A stretch of DNA of 64,000 nt from positions 4,603,803-4,667,802 of the forward strand of contig NC_081332.1 in the NCBI RefSeq assembly GCF_022539665.2, read 5' to 3'. A model generated the notes under the pieces. It was not told the origin of the DNA, did not search any database, and saw only the letters and a list, made by a program, of their open reading frames with translations. This document shows, piece by piece, positions 12,290 through 22,865 of the stretch; position 1 is the first letter of the stretch, and the number at the start of each line of letters is the position of its first letter. The translations under genes were made by a program, and so were the position numbers. This DNA comes from Daphnia carinata (taxonomy: Eukaryota; Arthropoda; Branchiopoda; Diplostraca; Daphniidae).

Positions 12290-12610
12290 CTTTTCTCTCT
12301 CTCTCTCTCTCTTTTGATTCCGACACAATATCTACCTGTTGTTGCGATCGTAACCAACCGGACGAATAATAATATTCAGACCCTCATATAAAAAAAATTT
12401 CGGAAAAAAAAAAAAAAAACTTTATTTTTTGGAGGGGTTGGGATGAGTCTTATCGCTATATGGTCGACGACGGGTCTTTTGCGGCGGCGGCGGCGGCGGC
12501 GGTAATCTTCAGAGGCGATCGGTAATTAAATTTCGCCGGTTAACGATCATTAAGCCGGGGCGCGATCAACCGCTCTCTCTCTCTCTCTCTCTGCTCGTTT
12601 ATTACGTATG
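12290..12610. promoter_or_regulatory. Candidate regulatory block between two CT repeats
   Basis: Seen: a CT tract at 12295-12312 and another at 12573-12592 (GAGA on the minus strand) enclose about 260 bp. Inside are GGTAATTAAA (homeodomain core TAATTA), CATTAAG, AACCGC (reverse of the Runt core GCGGTT), several CGATC motifs and a GGC tract at 12481-12502. Known: arthropod enhancers and promoters often carry GAGA-factor sites together with homeodomain cores, and Drosophila cut has many intronic and upstream enhancers. Inference: a possible cis-regulatory module. Single short motifs occur often by chance, so confidence is low. Confidence -1.
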
Positions 12611-13567
12611 CATCAAACCAGGAGAAGCCGCACATCCCTCCGAGCCAAAAATAATATACAGACATATATAACGTTCGCTCGCGTTCGTCTCTCACTGCTT
12701 GCAATGGTTCTTCCTCGTCCCCCTCCTGTGTTTTTTTTTTCTATATGTGGTGTTCGTAATACCATAAACCGCTGTGGGAGTATTTATTTATTTTTTTTTT
12801 TTTTGGTGAAGATTTCGGCGTTTTTTGTTTGTTTCGTAGAAGGAAAGGCAATAGACAGATAAATGCGTGCGTGAATTGCGGCGTGAGTCGGTCCCAAAAT
12901 AAGGCAAAAAAATTTCTTTGGAGAAAGGAAATAGTCTTTTTTTCGATTCTCACGATATTTTGTCTTCTAAATGACGTCGATTTCCTTGAAACAAACATAT
13001 TACCATATTTTTTTTAAATTACGATTTTGACCATTTTTGAGAAATCAAAAAAGGGAAAACCCGAACGTTTGAAAAAAAATCATAAGAACCTGGAGCCTCA
13101 AAATCGAATAATTTCGATTTGAATAGCAAACGGCTAAACCAAACAGTTAAATGAAAACCTTGGTTGGGGATTTATCGATTATTTTTTAATCAAATTAAAA
13201 ATAACCTTTAAAAAAAAAAAAGGACCGAAAATATTGGCGGCTTCTTCGTAGAAAAAGAAAAATATCCACCCCCCCCCCCCCACCTCCCAAAAAAAAAGAA
13301 TAGTACAAAACAAAAACGCAGCCACGGCGATGATGGCAGGTAACACACCGAAAAAAAAAAAAAAAAAAAGTCGGTGGCACAGACTGTGTAAAACGCTCAG
13401 CGTTAAGAAGAAGAAAGAAAAAAGACTCCCGAGGTGCAATCTGCAATAAATCAGGTGCAATGTGGCGGCCGTACACCAACGGGCGTCTCACCGCACTCAG
13501 TGGTGGCGGAAGCCCCGCGCTTTTTTCTTTCTTCTTCTTCTCGGTAATAGAGTATCATCGGCGGTCT

Positions 13568-13569
<2 letters not shown>

Positions 13570-13610
<41 letters not shown>
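13570..13610. repeat. Mononucleotide run T41, longest in the window
   Basis: Forty-one consecutive T on the plus strand. It lies about 125 bp from the GGAGGGCCCTCC palindrome. The length should be treated as approximate. Confidence -1.
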
Positions 13611-13611
<1 letters not shown>

Positions 13612-13732
13612 TTATTGTGTTACACAACCGAGAAAAAGCTGCCCTCATCTACCACCAGTTTTTCCCATTTTTTAAACAAGAAAAAACGAAAATCAACTGC
13701 ATATAATAACTGGCCGGTCCATGGGACGCTCC

Positions 13733-13746
13733 AGGAGGGCCCTCCT
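13733..13746. promoter_or_regulatory. Palindrome AGGAGGGCCCTCCT, copy 1
   Basis: A perfect 14-bp palindrome containing the 12-mer GGAGGGCCCTCC, which also occurs at 39695-39706 and 57431-57442. Flanking bases differ between the three copies, so they are not one duplicated segment. I do not recognise a binding protein. A dimeric zinc-finger or similar site is possible. Confidence -1.
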
Positions 13747-15101
13747 TTACAATAAAGCAACAACAAAGAAAAAAGCCCATCACACGAGGACTAGCCAAAG
13801 ACGATTCTCACCTTCTCGACACTCGAAACAATGCGCGCATCCAGCAGCAGCTTGAATCCCCAGTCATTTCAATCAGATTTTCTTCTATTTTTAAAGAACC
13901 AGTAGCGCTATACAATATGAATTTGTTTCTTCTTTCGTTTTTCCCCATAGAGCGCCGACATGTTTGCATGAAACAAAAGACGTTTCCTCTTCCCACTCAT
14001 CTATAAATTTACAGGAACGAAAAAATTGAAAAAATTTAAAAAAAAATGTGTACAATTTCGAAAGGATCCGAGCATCGTTTCATCTTTTTTTTCCCCATCT
14101 TTCTCCTCTCGTCTTGGCGGATTAATGAACACTAATTCACTTGTTTTTTTAATGATCTTTGCGCCGATGGATGACGGGTAACGGAACGCGCCAGAGGGGA
14201 TTGTGTCTGCGTATACATTTAATAATCACGTTCTGTCTCTCGTCAAGAGTGAAAGTAATTATTATTACGATTCGATCGTAGCAGTTGGGGATGGATGAAA
14301 AACAAAAACGGAACCAAGTTATGAAGAATTGAAGCAAAGGCTTTCTTTGCTCCCCGGTTTTCAAAAACGACAAACGAAAACGGATACATATAACTGCAAT
14401 GCAGTGCACGATGCAGTGCGCCAACGGCAGGGGGAACCTAAAACCAAATGAATCGTTTTCTTCTGTCGATTCAACGCTTTTCAAAAAAAAAAAAAAAATT
14501 TTTTAAAATGTTGATGAAAGAGGGGAGAAATTCTCTTGATTGAGAGGAAAGTAAATCCCCTCATTCTAGCCATGTCTTTTAAGGAGAAAACAGAGGATGC
14601 GTCAACGTCTCGTCAGTCGCCTGTATTATTGCAGTACCCCCCCCCCCCCGTTTGCCTATCCCACTCTTTTTGTTCCACGACTGTCCTCTCCCTCATGCGC
14701 CCATCGCTGCTCGCTTCGTTGTTCTTTCTCCTTCTTCTGTAAAATCACAGGATTTATTTTCAAAAGTGCTGCAAGGCAGGCCGGTCAGTCGGAAATAAAC
14801 GATCCTCTTTTCCCCGCTTTTTGTCGCACCCAATGCAAGTGCATGCCACTGTTTGTTTTAATCCTCGCAGACGTACACCTAATTTTAAGTCTTATTAAAT
14901 AAGTGAGAGGGGGAGAAGAAGCAAAAAAAAAACAAAAAAAAAACAAATTGGAGCAGAGTGCAATTTAATAAAAGCGGCAGGACGGTGATGACGCAGTCCG
15001 TTCCGCTGGCGCAGGTATCTCGTTTCCTGCCGCTTGTGTAGTTGTCAATGACGTCAAACGGAAGATAAGAAAAGTCTACCGTCATGAGCAAAATAAGAAG
15101 G

Positions 15102-15132
<31 letters not shown>

Positions 15133-15289
15133 AGCGTTCACGGTTTTGAAATTCGAGCTGAAAGGGAAAGAAAATAGAGCCCTCGATTGTCTGTGTCTTT
15201 GAAGCGCGAACAAAAGAAGAGCGATCAGCGAAGAGTGGCCCAAGCGATAAACGTGTTTCAGAAAATAGGCCTGCCGTCAATCACCGCAG

Positions 15290-15830
15290 TAACCTTTGAA
15301 GAGCTTTGATAATTTTCGGCAATCGCACGATGGCTAGAGTACCGTTAAATATTTGCATCTCATTAACGATTGTCAAGCACTCCTTTTTTTTTTAATAGCT
15401 AGTCAAAGCTGAGGTAATCTAGTGTCACATTTTCGGCAACAATTGGGGAAATGACGGACGAAAAAAAGAAGCTCCGTTGATCACCAGCTGATTCCTCTTT
15501 GATGATTACCTTTTCTAGCGCAATTATGCCATTCATAAATTAGCTCCTTCCAGTCTAGTCATCTCTCTAATTGGCTCGTCATTATCACCTGTTTTTTAAC
15601 GATCGCGTTGGCACGAGACGACGACGAGCAAAACAAGAGAATACGATCGTCAAGCGCAGCATTCAAACGCAAGTATCAAATACCTTTACGACAAAAGACT
15701 TTTGATTCCTTCAGGTATGTAAATTTCCAAAGAAGTCTCGACTGGAAACGCAACACTACGATGATCACCGTTTAAAGGTCTAGCGAGCAAAGTAAACAAT
15801 GTTAGCGTTTGCAATAATATAAAAAAAAAA
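15290..15830. promoter_or_regulatory. Candidate regulatory block with octamer and E-box
   Basis: A homopolymer-poor stretch whose longest run is T9. It contains ATTTGCAT at 15351-15358 (exact POU octamer), GCTTTGAT near 15303 (TCF-like), TAATTG at 15568-15573 and CACCTG at 15586-15591 (E-box), with an ATTATC (GATA-type) overlap. Known: POU, E-box and homeodomain sites are common in neural and sensory-organ enhancers, where Cut acts. Inference: a possible enhancer of the host gene. No conservation data are available to me. Confidence -1.
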
Positions 15831-16274
15831 AAAAAAAAGAAAGAAGAACAACAACGTTCGGGAACAATGGCTATCGCTTGACTTGTTCATTCTTTTTTTT
15901 TTTAATTATTAATGCAAGTAGTAACAACCGTCTTGTTCTACTGTTACATCAACATCGGTCAAATTCATCCATTTTTCGTTATTTTTTTCTCCCCAAGTTA
16001 TGGCCAGTTGCCTTTTCTGGTCTGGCGAACGGAATAGGAAACAAGAGACCTGACTTTTTGGGAAGGTTGTGTAAATGCAGGGATTGAATACAAACAAACT
16101 TCTATAAATTCATTTTTTTTTTTTTCAAAGCCATTATGAACGAATTTATCGTGACAAAAAAGAAATGAACGCCAAATCGTCCGACTGAAGCAGATGCAAA
16201 ATATACGGTGGTTGTTGTAGTATTGCTTTAATTGAAAACAACAAGCGGTTTGTGCCACGAATAAGAAGAAAAGC

Positions 16275-16312
<38 letters not shown>

Positions 16313-19300
16313 TTACATTTGTTGTTTAAATTTTGGATCTTTTCACGGTCGATTATCCGCATGGATTGGCTGCGTTCAAGGGCAGAAATAACCGGACAAT
16401 ATTCGTCGGCGTTGTGGGGGGAAATGGCGGCGCGCGAGCCATTGTATCAAAAAGAAGAAAAAAAAAAAGATCATCGAGCTCGACTGGCAATGATTCAACA
16501 ACAGGTGGACTATCGTACGCAGAGAACAAGAAGATAACAACAAATCAGAGGAATTATGAAAAAAAAAAAAAGATAATTAACTGAATTTAGTTCATAAATC
16601 CTCGATTGCCGCAAAACGACCGCATTGACCTCAAGTCATTTGTTTTCAAGTTGTGATTTAAGAAAAAACAAGACAATCGAAAACGAATAAAAGATTTCAG
16701 ACTTATAGATCATATGGTCGATAGATAAAAAAAAAATGTGTTTTCCTTTTTATTTTTTATTTTTCCCGTTTGCCTCTCCGGGGGCAACGGCAGCAAAAAC
16801 AAAAAAAAAAAACGGGCGATATCAGAAAGCAAGATGGATTGGATTGCGGCTGCGGCGGCTCGGGACACGACGGTGGAGCGAATACATTCCACAGGGAATT
16901 CGATTTGGCAGTCGCGCAAATGCAAAATCAAAATAAAATAAAAAGGGAAAACGCAATTTCTAACCAAACACAGAGAGCGGCTACCAGAGGCTAGAGAGGA
17001 GTTATAGAGGTCTGATAGATTTGATGAATCGTTTTTGATTGGATTGTCGATTGCCCCAGGGATCACACTAAAAAGATTTTTTCCAAACAAGAAAAAAAAA
17101 ATGAGAAGCAATCAGGAAAGGATACCGGTACAGTTGCCTCATTTTTTGTTTCTTCCTTACAAAAAAAAAAGAAGAAAAACAAAAAAAGATTTATCCTACA
17201 TACACAGGAGCCAGCCCTACTTTGTATGAACATCGGCACCTGGTCAGGTGGTTAGCAATTATTAACAGAACCGATTCGAAAATGAGCTCATCCTCGTGAT
17301 TTCAATTGTTTATCGGTGATGATCATCATCAGCATCGTTCGACCTTCAGAAGGTGGGGGGATCAGAGAAAATTCAGTAGAAGCAGAGAAAAAAAAAATCA
17401 GGGCGGATAAGAAACTCCACATTTGTTTTCACATTTTTCTTCCCCCCCCCCCCCCTTTGCCTGTTGATGAACGCCAAAGCCGATGAACTCACGTAATTAT
17501 CCACAGCACCAGGAAACGTGTTTATACCCCCTCCCCACCTTGGCTTGGTTAATATTTTTTCCACAAAAAAAAAAAAAAAAACGCTTCGGCAGCGGACCGG
17601 TCCGATACATTAACGACCGCAACGCTTCTAATTTGGTGAGATCCTTTTTTTCTTCTTCTTCTTCTTCTTAGTGTTTTCTGTTCTGATTATGTACGGAGGA
17701 GGAGGAGGAACAATTATAACGGCCTCTTCTTCTCGCTTTTTTTTTTTTATTATTATTTACGATTCAAGGGAATAAATCGGGTGCACTCTAATGTCTTGCC
17801 TCTCCCATTTCATTCCGGATAGAGAGGAGGATGACCCTTCCCGCTTCACGAGCATACCATCAACCATAAAGAAGAAGGAAAAAGAAGAGGGGAGGGGGGG
17901 GGATATTTTTAAAGGAATGCAATCGAATCGAAAATTCGAAACAGAGAAATTGGCAATAACAGAGAGCTGATCATGCGCAAAATACAAAAAGGCGATTGTC
18001 ACTTGTCGTTTGATGGAGTGTAACTAAACCGGAATGTCTATAGCAAAAGCGAGGGGCGAATCAACGATTCAGAACGCGTGTGCCGAAGGATTTCGGACGA
18101 GGCAATAAAAGCCTCAAAGGATCTCGATGACAAAAGACTTTTGTCAAAGCCGGCAACAATCGATACATCCGAGTCACACGTCTAAAATACAAAAACATAT
18201 TCCAGCATTGCCCAATAATTGTGTGATTAGTCAATTTCTCTTTTTTTTTCACAAAAAAAAAAACAAAAGACAACCGTTTATCCCCCACGACTGATTGGAT
18301 CGAGAATTCCTTTGATTGATGTTCCATCAGTGAACAACAACAACAAAAAAAAACAATAAACGCAAGATAGAAAAAAGGCCGCGGGAACAGCAGCTAGCCA
18401 ACACACGGTCTCGCATGTGTTGCGTCTGGGGTTTTCTTCATCCGGCGGGTACGTACGTAACATTGCGAGACACATTTGATGGATGATGCATTCGTTTGAC
18501 CTTTTGGTGCAGGGTCACCCCCCTCCAATTAACCAAGTTTTTTTTTTTTTTTTTTTTTTTTTTTTCTTCGTGGATCGTCTGGTTGGCCTTTTCAGTCATC
18601 TCCTTTATTTATTTTTTTTTTTGTTTCGTTGTGGAAAAACAACTGAGCCAGTCTGTTCAGTTCACAAGCTGTTACAACCATGTTTGGGTGGGGTTGCGGT
18701 GGCCGTGAGCGCAGTTGTCGGGTTCACAGGGATATAGTAATAAACGCTAGCGGTTGGCCATCGAATTCGAAAAAAATTAAAAAACGAAACAAAAAATCTT
18801 TTTCTCTAAAATTTTAGGCGCTTCAAGGCATTCGACATCCGACAGTTTTGAAAGGGAAAAAAATTCTACGAAACACGTGATGGAAGAGAGAGAACGTTCG
18901 TCTATCGTGCCAAACTCAACCGTTTTCTTTTACACGCAGTCCGGTTGATTACACCTCCCCGAAAAAAAAAAAAAAAAAAAACTTGCGGCGCATTCAATGA
19001 AATGAGTATAAATCCAATATAACCATTCCATTTTTCCTTTTTTCCAAAATAGAAAAACAAATTCCTGTTAATCGTTTCATCTCGTTCAGCTTTTTTGTAC
19101 CCCACGAAAGATGGAATCGAAGAGAAAAAATAAAAAAAAGAATCTGCCTCTCGCCTCATCTAGCGTGATGACTCTAGACGGAATGAAGGATGATGTATGG
19201 ATTTCTCCTTGGCCGGTCTTTTTGCCCGGTTATGGAGGGGAAAAAAAAAAGTCGGGCTGTCACAGCAGCCCGGACAGACAGCTGGGCGGATATGTAATTG

Positions 19301-19549
19301 GCCAAGACGGGCAAATAAGGGGAAGCGATTGATTCAAACAACGAATAGATTCGATAGAAAAGGCACACACAGGGTCAAACACAAAAACACAATACAAGGA
19401 GAATAAATAACACGAAATAATAAAAAAAAAAAAGGCCAACAAGACGAGTACAAGACGGAGAGGCTGAAAGAGATAGATAGGCGAATGCCAGAGCAAAAAA
19501 AAAAAAAAAGGAATGAAAGGAATGAAATCATCTGCCACTCCATTCGAGT
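15831..19549 (-). other. Downstream intron, part 5: no gene seen
   Basis: Mixed sequence with A27 at 16284-16310, C14 at 17442-17455, G9 at 17894-17902 and T28 at 18538-18565. No exon-like block on either strand. Short open frames lack recognisable motifs and are mostly built from the runs. Confidence -1.
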
Positions 19550-20330
19550 AGAGAGAGCCGATTGCCAAGAAGAGCTGCTTGTCGTTCGCTGGCGCGTCGC
19601 ACGACCCAAAGACGTTCAATCAAATCGATCGACAAGTCGCTGATCAGATTATGTCTTGGGTGTCGCCGGCCTCTTTTGACTCACTTCCTATAGAACCCAG
19701 CCGCCGCCGCCGCTTCATGGGCTGTTGTTGTCATAACACGACGACAACGATCCCCCCTTCCTTCCATATCTGCACCATCGCTCTCGATTCGTCTCTCTTT
19801 CATCTCAACGGAGAAGGACGACCCGATGGAGTGAGAGGGGGGGGGGAGAGAGATCAACGAATAAAGTCTATAGAGGAGAAATCGATAGTGGCGGCCCAAC
19901 GATCAAATGGGGAGGATGGGGGGAGAGAGAGAGAGAGAGAGACGACGACTCTTGATCGAGGAGGTAATTGATCAAGCCTCGGATTGTCGGGAGTTCCGCA
20001 GCCGCCGTTAGATCATCGCTAGGGACTGTAGGGAAAGAGAGAGACAGAGAGAAAGAGAGGGGCAACGAGGGTTGAGTGGGGTGATCAAAGAACCAATCGA
20101 TAAAAGGCGGACAAGAATATATATATACACACACACACACAGGGCCATATAGATATATAGCCGGGTGCTGATGGAAAGCGATGTATAGGATCCAAGGACC
20201 CCCCCGCCCCATCAACGAGCAAGAGACCCCGAAAACTAAACTTGCGTTGTGTGCTGTGATCCGCGCGAGCGGCATACGTAAACTTGCGAGGCCGCAATAA
20301 TCCGCACACGTTCACTCACTTGTTTCCCTT
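19550..20330. promoter_or_regulatory. GC-rich block with GAGA repeat and TCF-like site; candidate promoter or enhancer
   Basis: About 780 bp richer in GC and CpG than its surroundings, with no A or T run of 10 or more. It has a G10 at 19837-19846, a GAGA tract at 19923-19942, more GAGAG between 20036 and 20060, GATCAAAG at 20083-20090 (the reverse of CTTTGATC, a TCF core) and repeated TGATC motifs. A 130-codon open frame runs left to right across 19579-19971, but it degenerates into Arg-Glu-Arg-Glu over the GAGA repeat and resembles nothing I know. It could be a regulatory module, an internal promoter, or an untranslated exon of a transcript I cannot define. Confidence -1.
19923..19942. repeat. 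GA dinucleotide microsatellite
   Basis: About ten GA units on the plus strand, inside the GC-rich block. Potential GAGA-factor target. Confidence -1.
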
Positions 20331-21097
20331 TCCCCGACGCATATCCATCTTGTTTCCAACCTATTTCGAAATTGGTAGCCCTTTACAACTGCCGTCTAAC
20401 ACTCTGTACTTTCCGCAACTATCGCGAGCGAAAAAAAAAAAAAGAAAAAAAAGGGCCAAGCCACACGATACAACGTCAATGTAGACTACAAAGAGGCGCG
20501 CGCGGAATTCAAAAACAGCATTTCGATACAAGAAGAGTACATAAAAAAAAGGAGGGGGGTAGTCTCTTCGGGACTAGATCAATTGCGATAGTCTCTGCGG
20601 CGGAGAAAACCCTTTCTTTTTTGTCTAACCCCGAAATTGCGGTTTGCCTATCAAGAAACGCAAACCAAAGGCCGTAAAAGTTTTCGACATCTCGAGTCCA
20701 GCAAACGAAATGGTCCACTATAAAAAAAAAAAAAAAAAGGGAGACTCGAACCGTATCCAAAAAGAAAGGGACTCTGGTAGATATAACGAATCGTCAAAAA
20801 GAAAGAAAAAAAAAAAAGACCACACTATCAACAGGGTCATAACGATCTTTTTGCCTTTCGGGCCGGGGCAATAGATCGCGAACACCCGCAAGAAAAGATG
20901 TTCCGATACGACCGGCCCCATCCGGGGGTCCGGTCCATCGAACGTCATAAAAATAAACTTTTAAGAGCTTGACAGAGTCAAGTGTATATAGTGGAGCCCT
21001 TCGGCAGTATCTGCGGCAACAAGAATAGATTCATCGATTTGCTGCTGTTGTTGTTTTTATACGTTGCGCCATCAAAAGAAAATGAATCTTTACGCAC

Positions 21098-21129
<32 letters not shown>

Positions 21130-22689
21130 CTCAAAGTGGCAAACAATAAACGACACAAAAAGATGGTTCGTCAGCGGAGGAAGAGTCCCTTATTTTTTTT
21201 TTTCGTTTTATCGACTCTCTTTCCGCTCGATTTCGATCAACAGTTTTCTTATTGAAAGTAGAATGTTGTGGGTTTTTTTCTTCTTCTTCTTTCCGCCCGG
21301 CTTCTTACGCTATTTGTTTCAACAACAAAAAAGGGATGGGAAACAAAAATCAACGGACGGAAAATGAGAGGTTCGGTAGCGGAGTGTCTTTTGTTGATTT
21401 AGTGCCGGGCACGGACGAATCAAGAGAGAAAAAAAAATTTCAATGTCGACTCTTATTTTTTTTACAAATATAAGGTTCGACATCGCTTATAGTTTTGAAT
21501 GGAGGCTACTTCGATTTGGTTACGGTGGCGATGAAAGTTTAGAATGAAAAAACAAAATCAGCAGATACAAATTCGTGCATAAAAGAAGTTTTTTTTTTTT
21601 TTTTTTAAGAGACATGTCCTGAATGAAAACTCGGCTATACCTGAGCTTTAAGTAAAAAGAAAAGAAGTTTGTTGTTGCCTGCTGTTCCGTCATCATTGTT
21701 GTTATTGCGTTGATCCCTTTCATTAAAAAAAAAAAAAAAAAGACAAAATGGGAGGGTAGAAAGACAATTGAAATGGACCGGCCAAGCGAAACCGTTTTGC
21801 CAAAGTAACTTCATCAATGAGTTTCAGTTTCATCAAATAAAAAAATAAAAATGAATCAAAGCGGAAGAGAGTCCTTGTTCGAGGCTATCGACGCCATAAC
21901 TTTAAAGATCAACAACAACAACAAAAAAAGACGAGCAACAAAAGGAAGAAGGTGCACCAAAATCATCGGTTTCATGGTGTTTGTTGGACGATGACGTCAA
22001 AAATTGCCCCTGTTTTTTTTTTTTTTTTTTTTTTTCCAAAAATAGACACGCTAAAAATCAAAATTCGACCGCTGCCACTACAATCCGAACACACAAGGCA
22101 GATGAGTTTTCAACAACAAAAAAAGACGGAAGCCCCCCCTTAGTAACCGATGGAGTCCATTAGCATCCCAAAAAGGAGGTACACAGCCTTGCACTGCCAG
22201 GCTGTGTGTGACGATGAACAAAGAGCAAAAAAGGATTTTTTTTCTAGACGACCAGTAAAGAATAAATAGAAAACAATCAAAAGGCCTTTCAATTCTAATT
22301 TCAGACACGGGTTCTTGGAGCTGGAAAACACAGGAAGTCACCAACAAGAAAAAATAAATTTAAACGTGGACTTTTGCTTTCAGTTTCGTTACAAACAAGA
22401 AAACAAAAAATAAACAAAAAATGATTCAAAAGATTCATCGACAACCATCTGACGCCTTCGAATAAAATAGGCAAACCGTTGCCTATTTCATTCCGACAAC
22501 AAAATAAATACGATCATCAACAGACACCACGGCTCGATGATGACGAAAAGATATTTCGTCACGTTTCGACTCTTATTGTCTAAACATTCGACTCGTTATC
22601 ATTTCATATTCCTCCCCCTCCCCCCGGACGATGGAACGAGCAAACCGTACAAAAGAGACACAAAAAGAAGAGGTATTTCTATGTTTTGC
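20331..22689 (-). other. Downstream intron, part 6: first 2.3 kb after the exon
   Basis: Intron immediately 3' of the exon. Holds A26 at 21098-21123, other runs below 22 and a TGACGTCA palindrome at 21992-21999. No second exon of the coiled-coil region was found, although the following CUX/CASP segment (VTIKALKEKI-like in mammals) was specifically looked for on the minus strand. Confidence -1.
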
Positions 22690-22696
22690 GCTTACC
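22690..22696 (-). other. 5' splice site (donor) of the CUX/CASP exon
   Basis: On the minus strand the exon ends CAAG and the intron begins GTAAGC, matching the consensus AG|GTAAG at every core position. It fixes the 3' end of the exon. An alternative end one base earlier would not leave a GT at the intron start, so the boundary is well defined. Confidence is high because the reading frame, the protein similarity and the splice consensus all stop at the same base. Confidence -1.
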
Positions 22697-22833
22697 TTGA
22701 TTGCGGACTTGGCGGAATTCCTCGTTGTACTCGGCCAACGTCTCGCGCAGCTGCTTCACTTCGAGATCGACGTCCTGCATCCGGGCCGCTTTGGCCTGCA
22801 GCCCATTGGTCATTTCCAATAGAGGAACCGGAT
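22696..22833 (-). CDS. CUX1: Internal coding exon of a CUX/CASP (Cut-type homeobox / CCAAT-displacement) homologue
   Basis: Seen: on the minus strand an open 138-bp exon lies between ATTTCAG and GTAAG. It starts with two bases (AT) that complete an Asp codon if the previous exon ends in G, has 45 full codons, and ends with one base (G), so it is a phase 1-1 exon. The peptide begins (D)PVPLLEMTNGLQAKAARMQ, continues through DVDLEVKQ, then LRETLAEYNEEFRQVRNQ. Known: the N-terminus shared by mammalian CUX1 and CASP has DPVPALD, then LRETLEEYNKEF and VKNQE, in the same order and spacing. Heptad-like Leu spacing and high Glu/Arg/Gln fit a coiled coil. In mammals the same N-terminal exons serve both the nuclear Cut-repeat/homeodomain factor and the Golgi membrane protein CASP, so this exon alone cannot say which product is made. 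Inference: a constitutive exon, and the next exon probably starts by completing a Glu codon. It is GC-richer than its surroundings and has no homopolymer. Confidence -1.
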
Positions 22834-22865
22834 CTGAAATGAAAATTTAAAACACCAAACGTTAG
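22834..22865 (-). other. 3' splice site (acceptor) and likely branch point of the upstream intron
   Basis: On the minus strand the intron ends TTTTCATTTCAG just before the exon. A GCTAAC sequence, close to the CTAAC branch-point consensus, lies upstream with its branch adenine at 22862, about 28 nt before the AG, which is a typical distance. The stretch between them is T-rich but not a pure pyrimidine tract. The intron that ends here runs to the right edge of the window and beyond, so it is longer than 41 kb. Confidence -1.

Larger units (their letters stand above)
8670..12290 (-). other. Downstream intron, part 3: no gene seen
   Basis: Contains GT repeats (8838-8857 and an interrupted one near 11192-11220), (CA)14 at 9826-9854, a GCG repeat at 11370-11390, C14 at 11405-11418 and C12 at 11982-11993. 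The GC-rich part around 11290-11460 opens frames on both strands that give runs of Gly, Arg or Ala, but they are set by the GCG repeat and have no splice context that I trust. Confidence -1.
12611..15289 (-). other. Downstream intron, part 4: no gene seen
   Basis: Holds C13 at 13269-13281, T41 at 13570-13610, a GGAGGGCCCTCC palindrome at 13734-13745, C13 at 14637-14649, a TGACGTCA palindrome at 15049-15056 and A28 at 15102-15129. A donor-like AAG|GTGAGA on the minus strand near 13808-13815 follows an open stretch, but no acceptor supports an exon. Confidence -1.

Noticed and set aside
13808-13870. Possible minus-strand exon ending in AAG|GTGAGA
   Set aside because: The donor is good and one frame reads plausibly, but a stop lies just upstream and no acceptor with a pyrimidine tract is found between.
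19579-19971. 130-codon open frame, plus strand
   Set aside because: Ends in an Arg-Glu repeat from the GAGA tract, has no recognisable domain, and overlaps similarly long frames on the other strand.
22537-22842. Plus-strand open frames overlapping the CUX/CASP exon
   Set aside because: Antisense shadows of the real exon. The minus-strand frame has the protein similarity and both splice sites.
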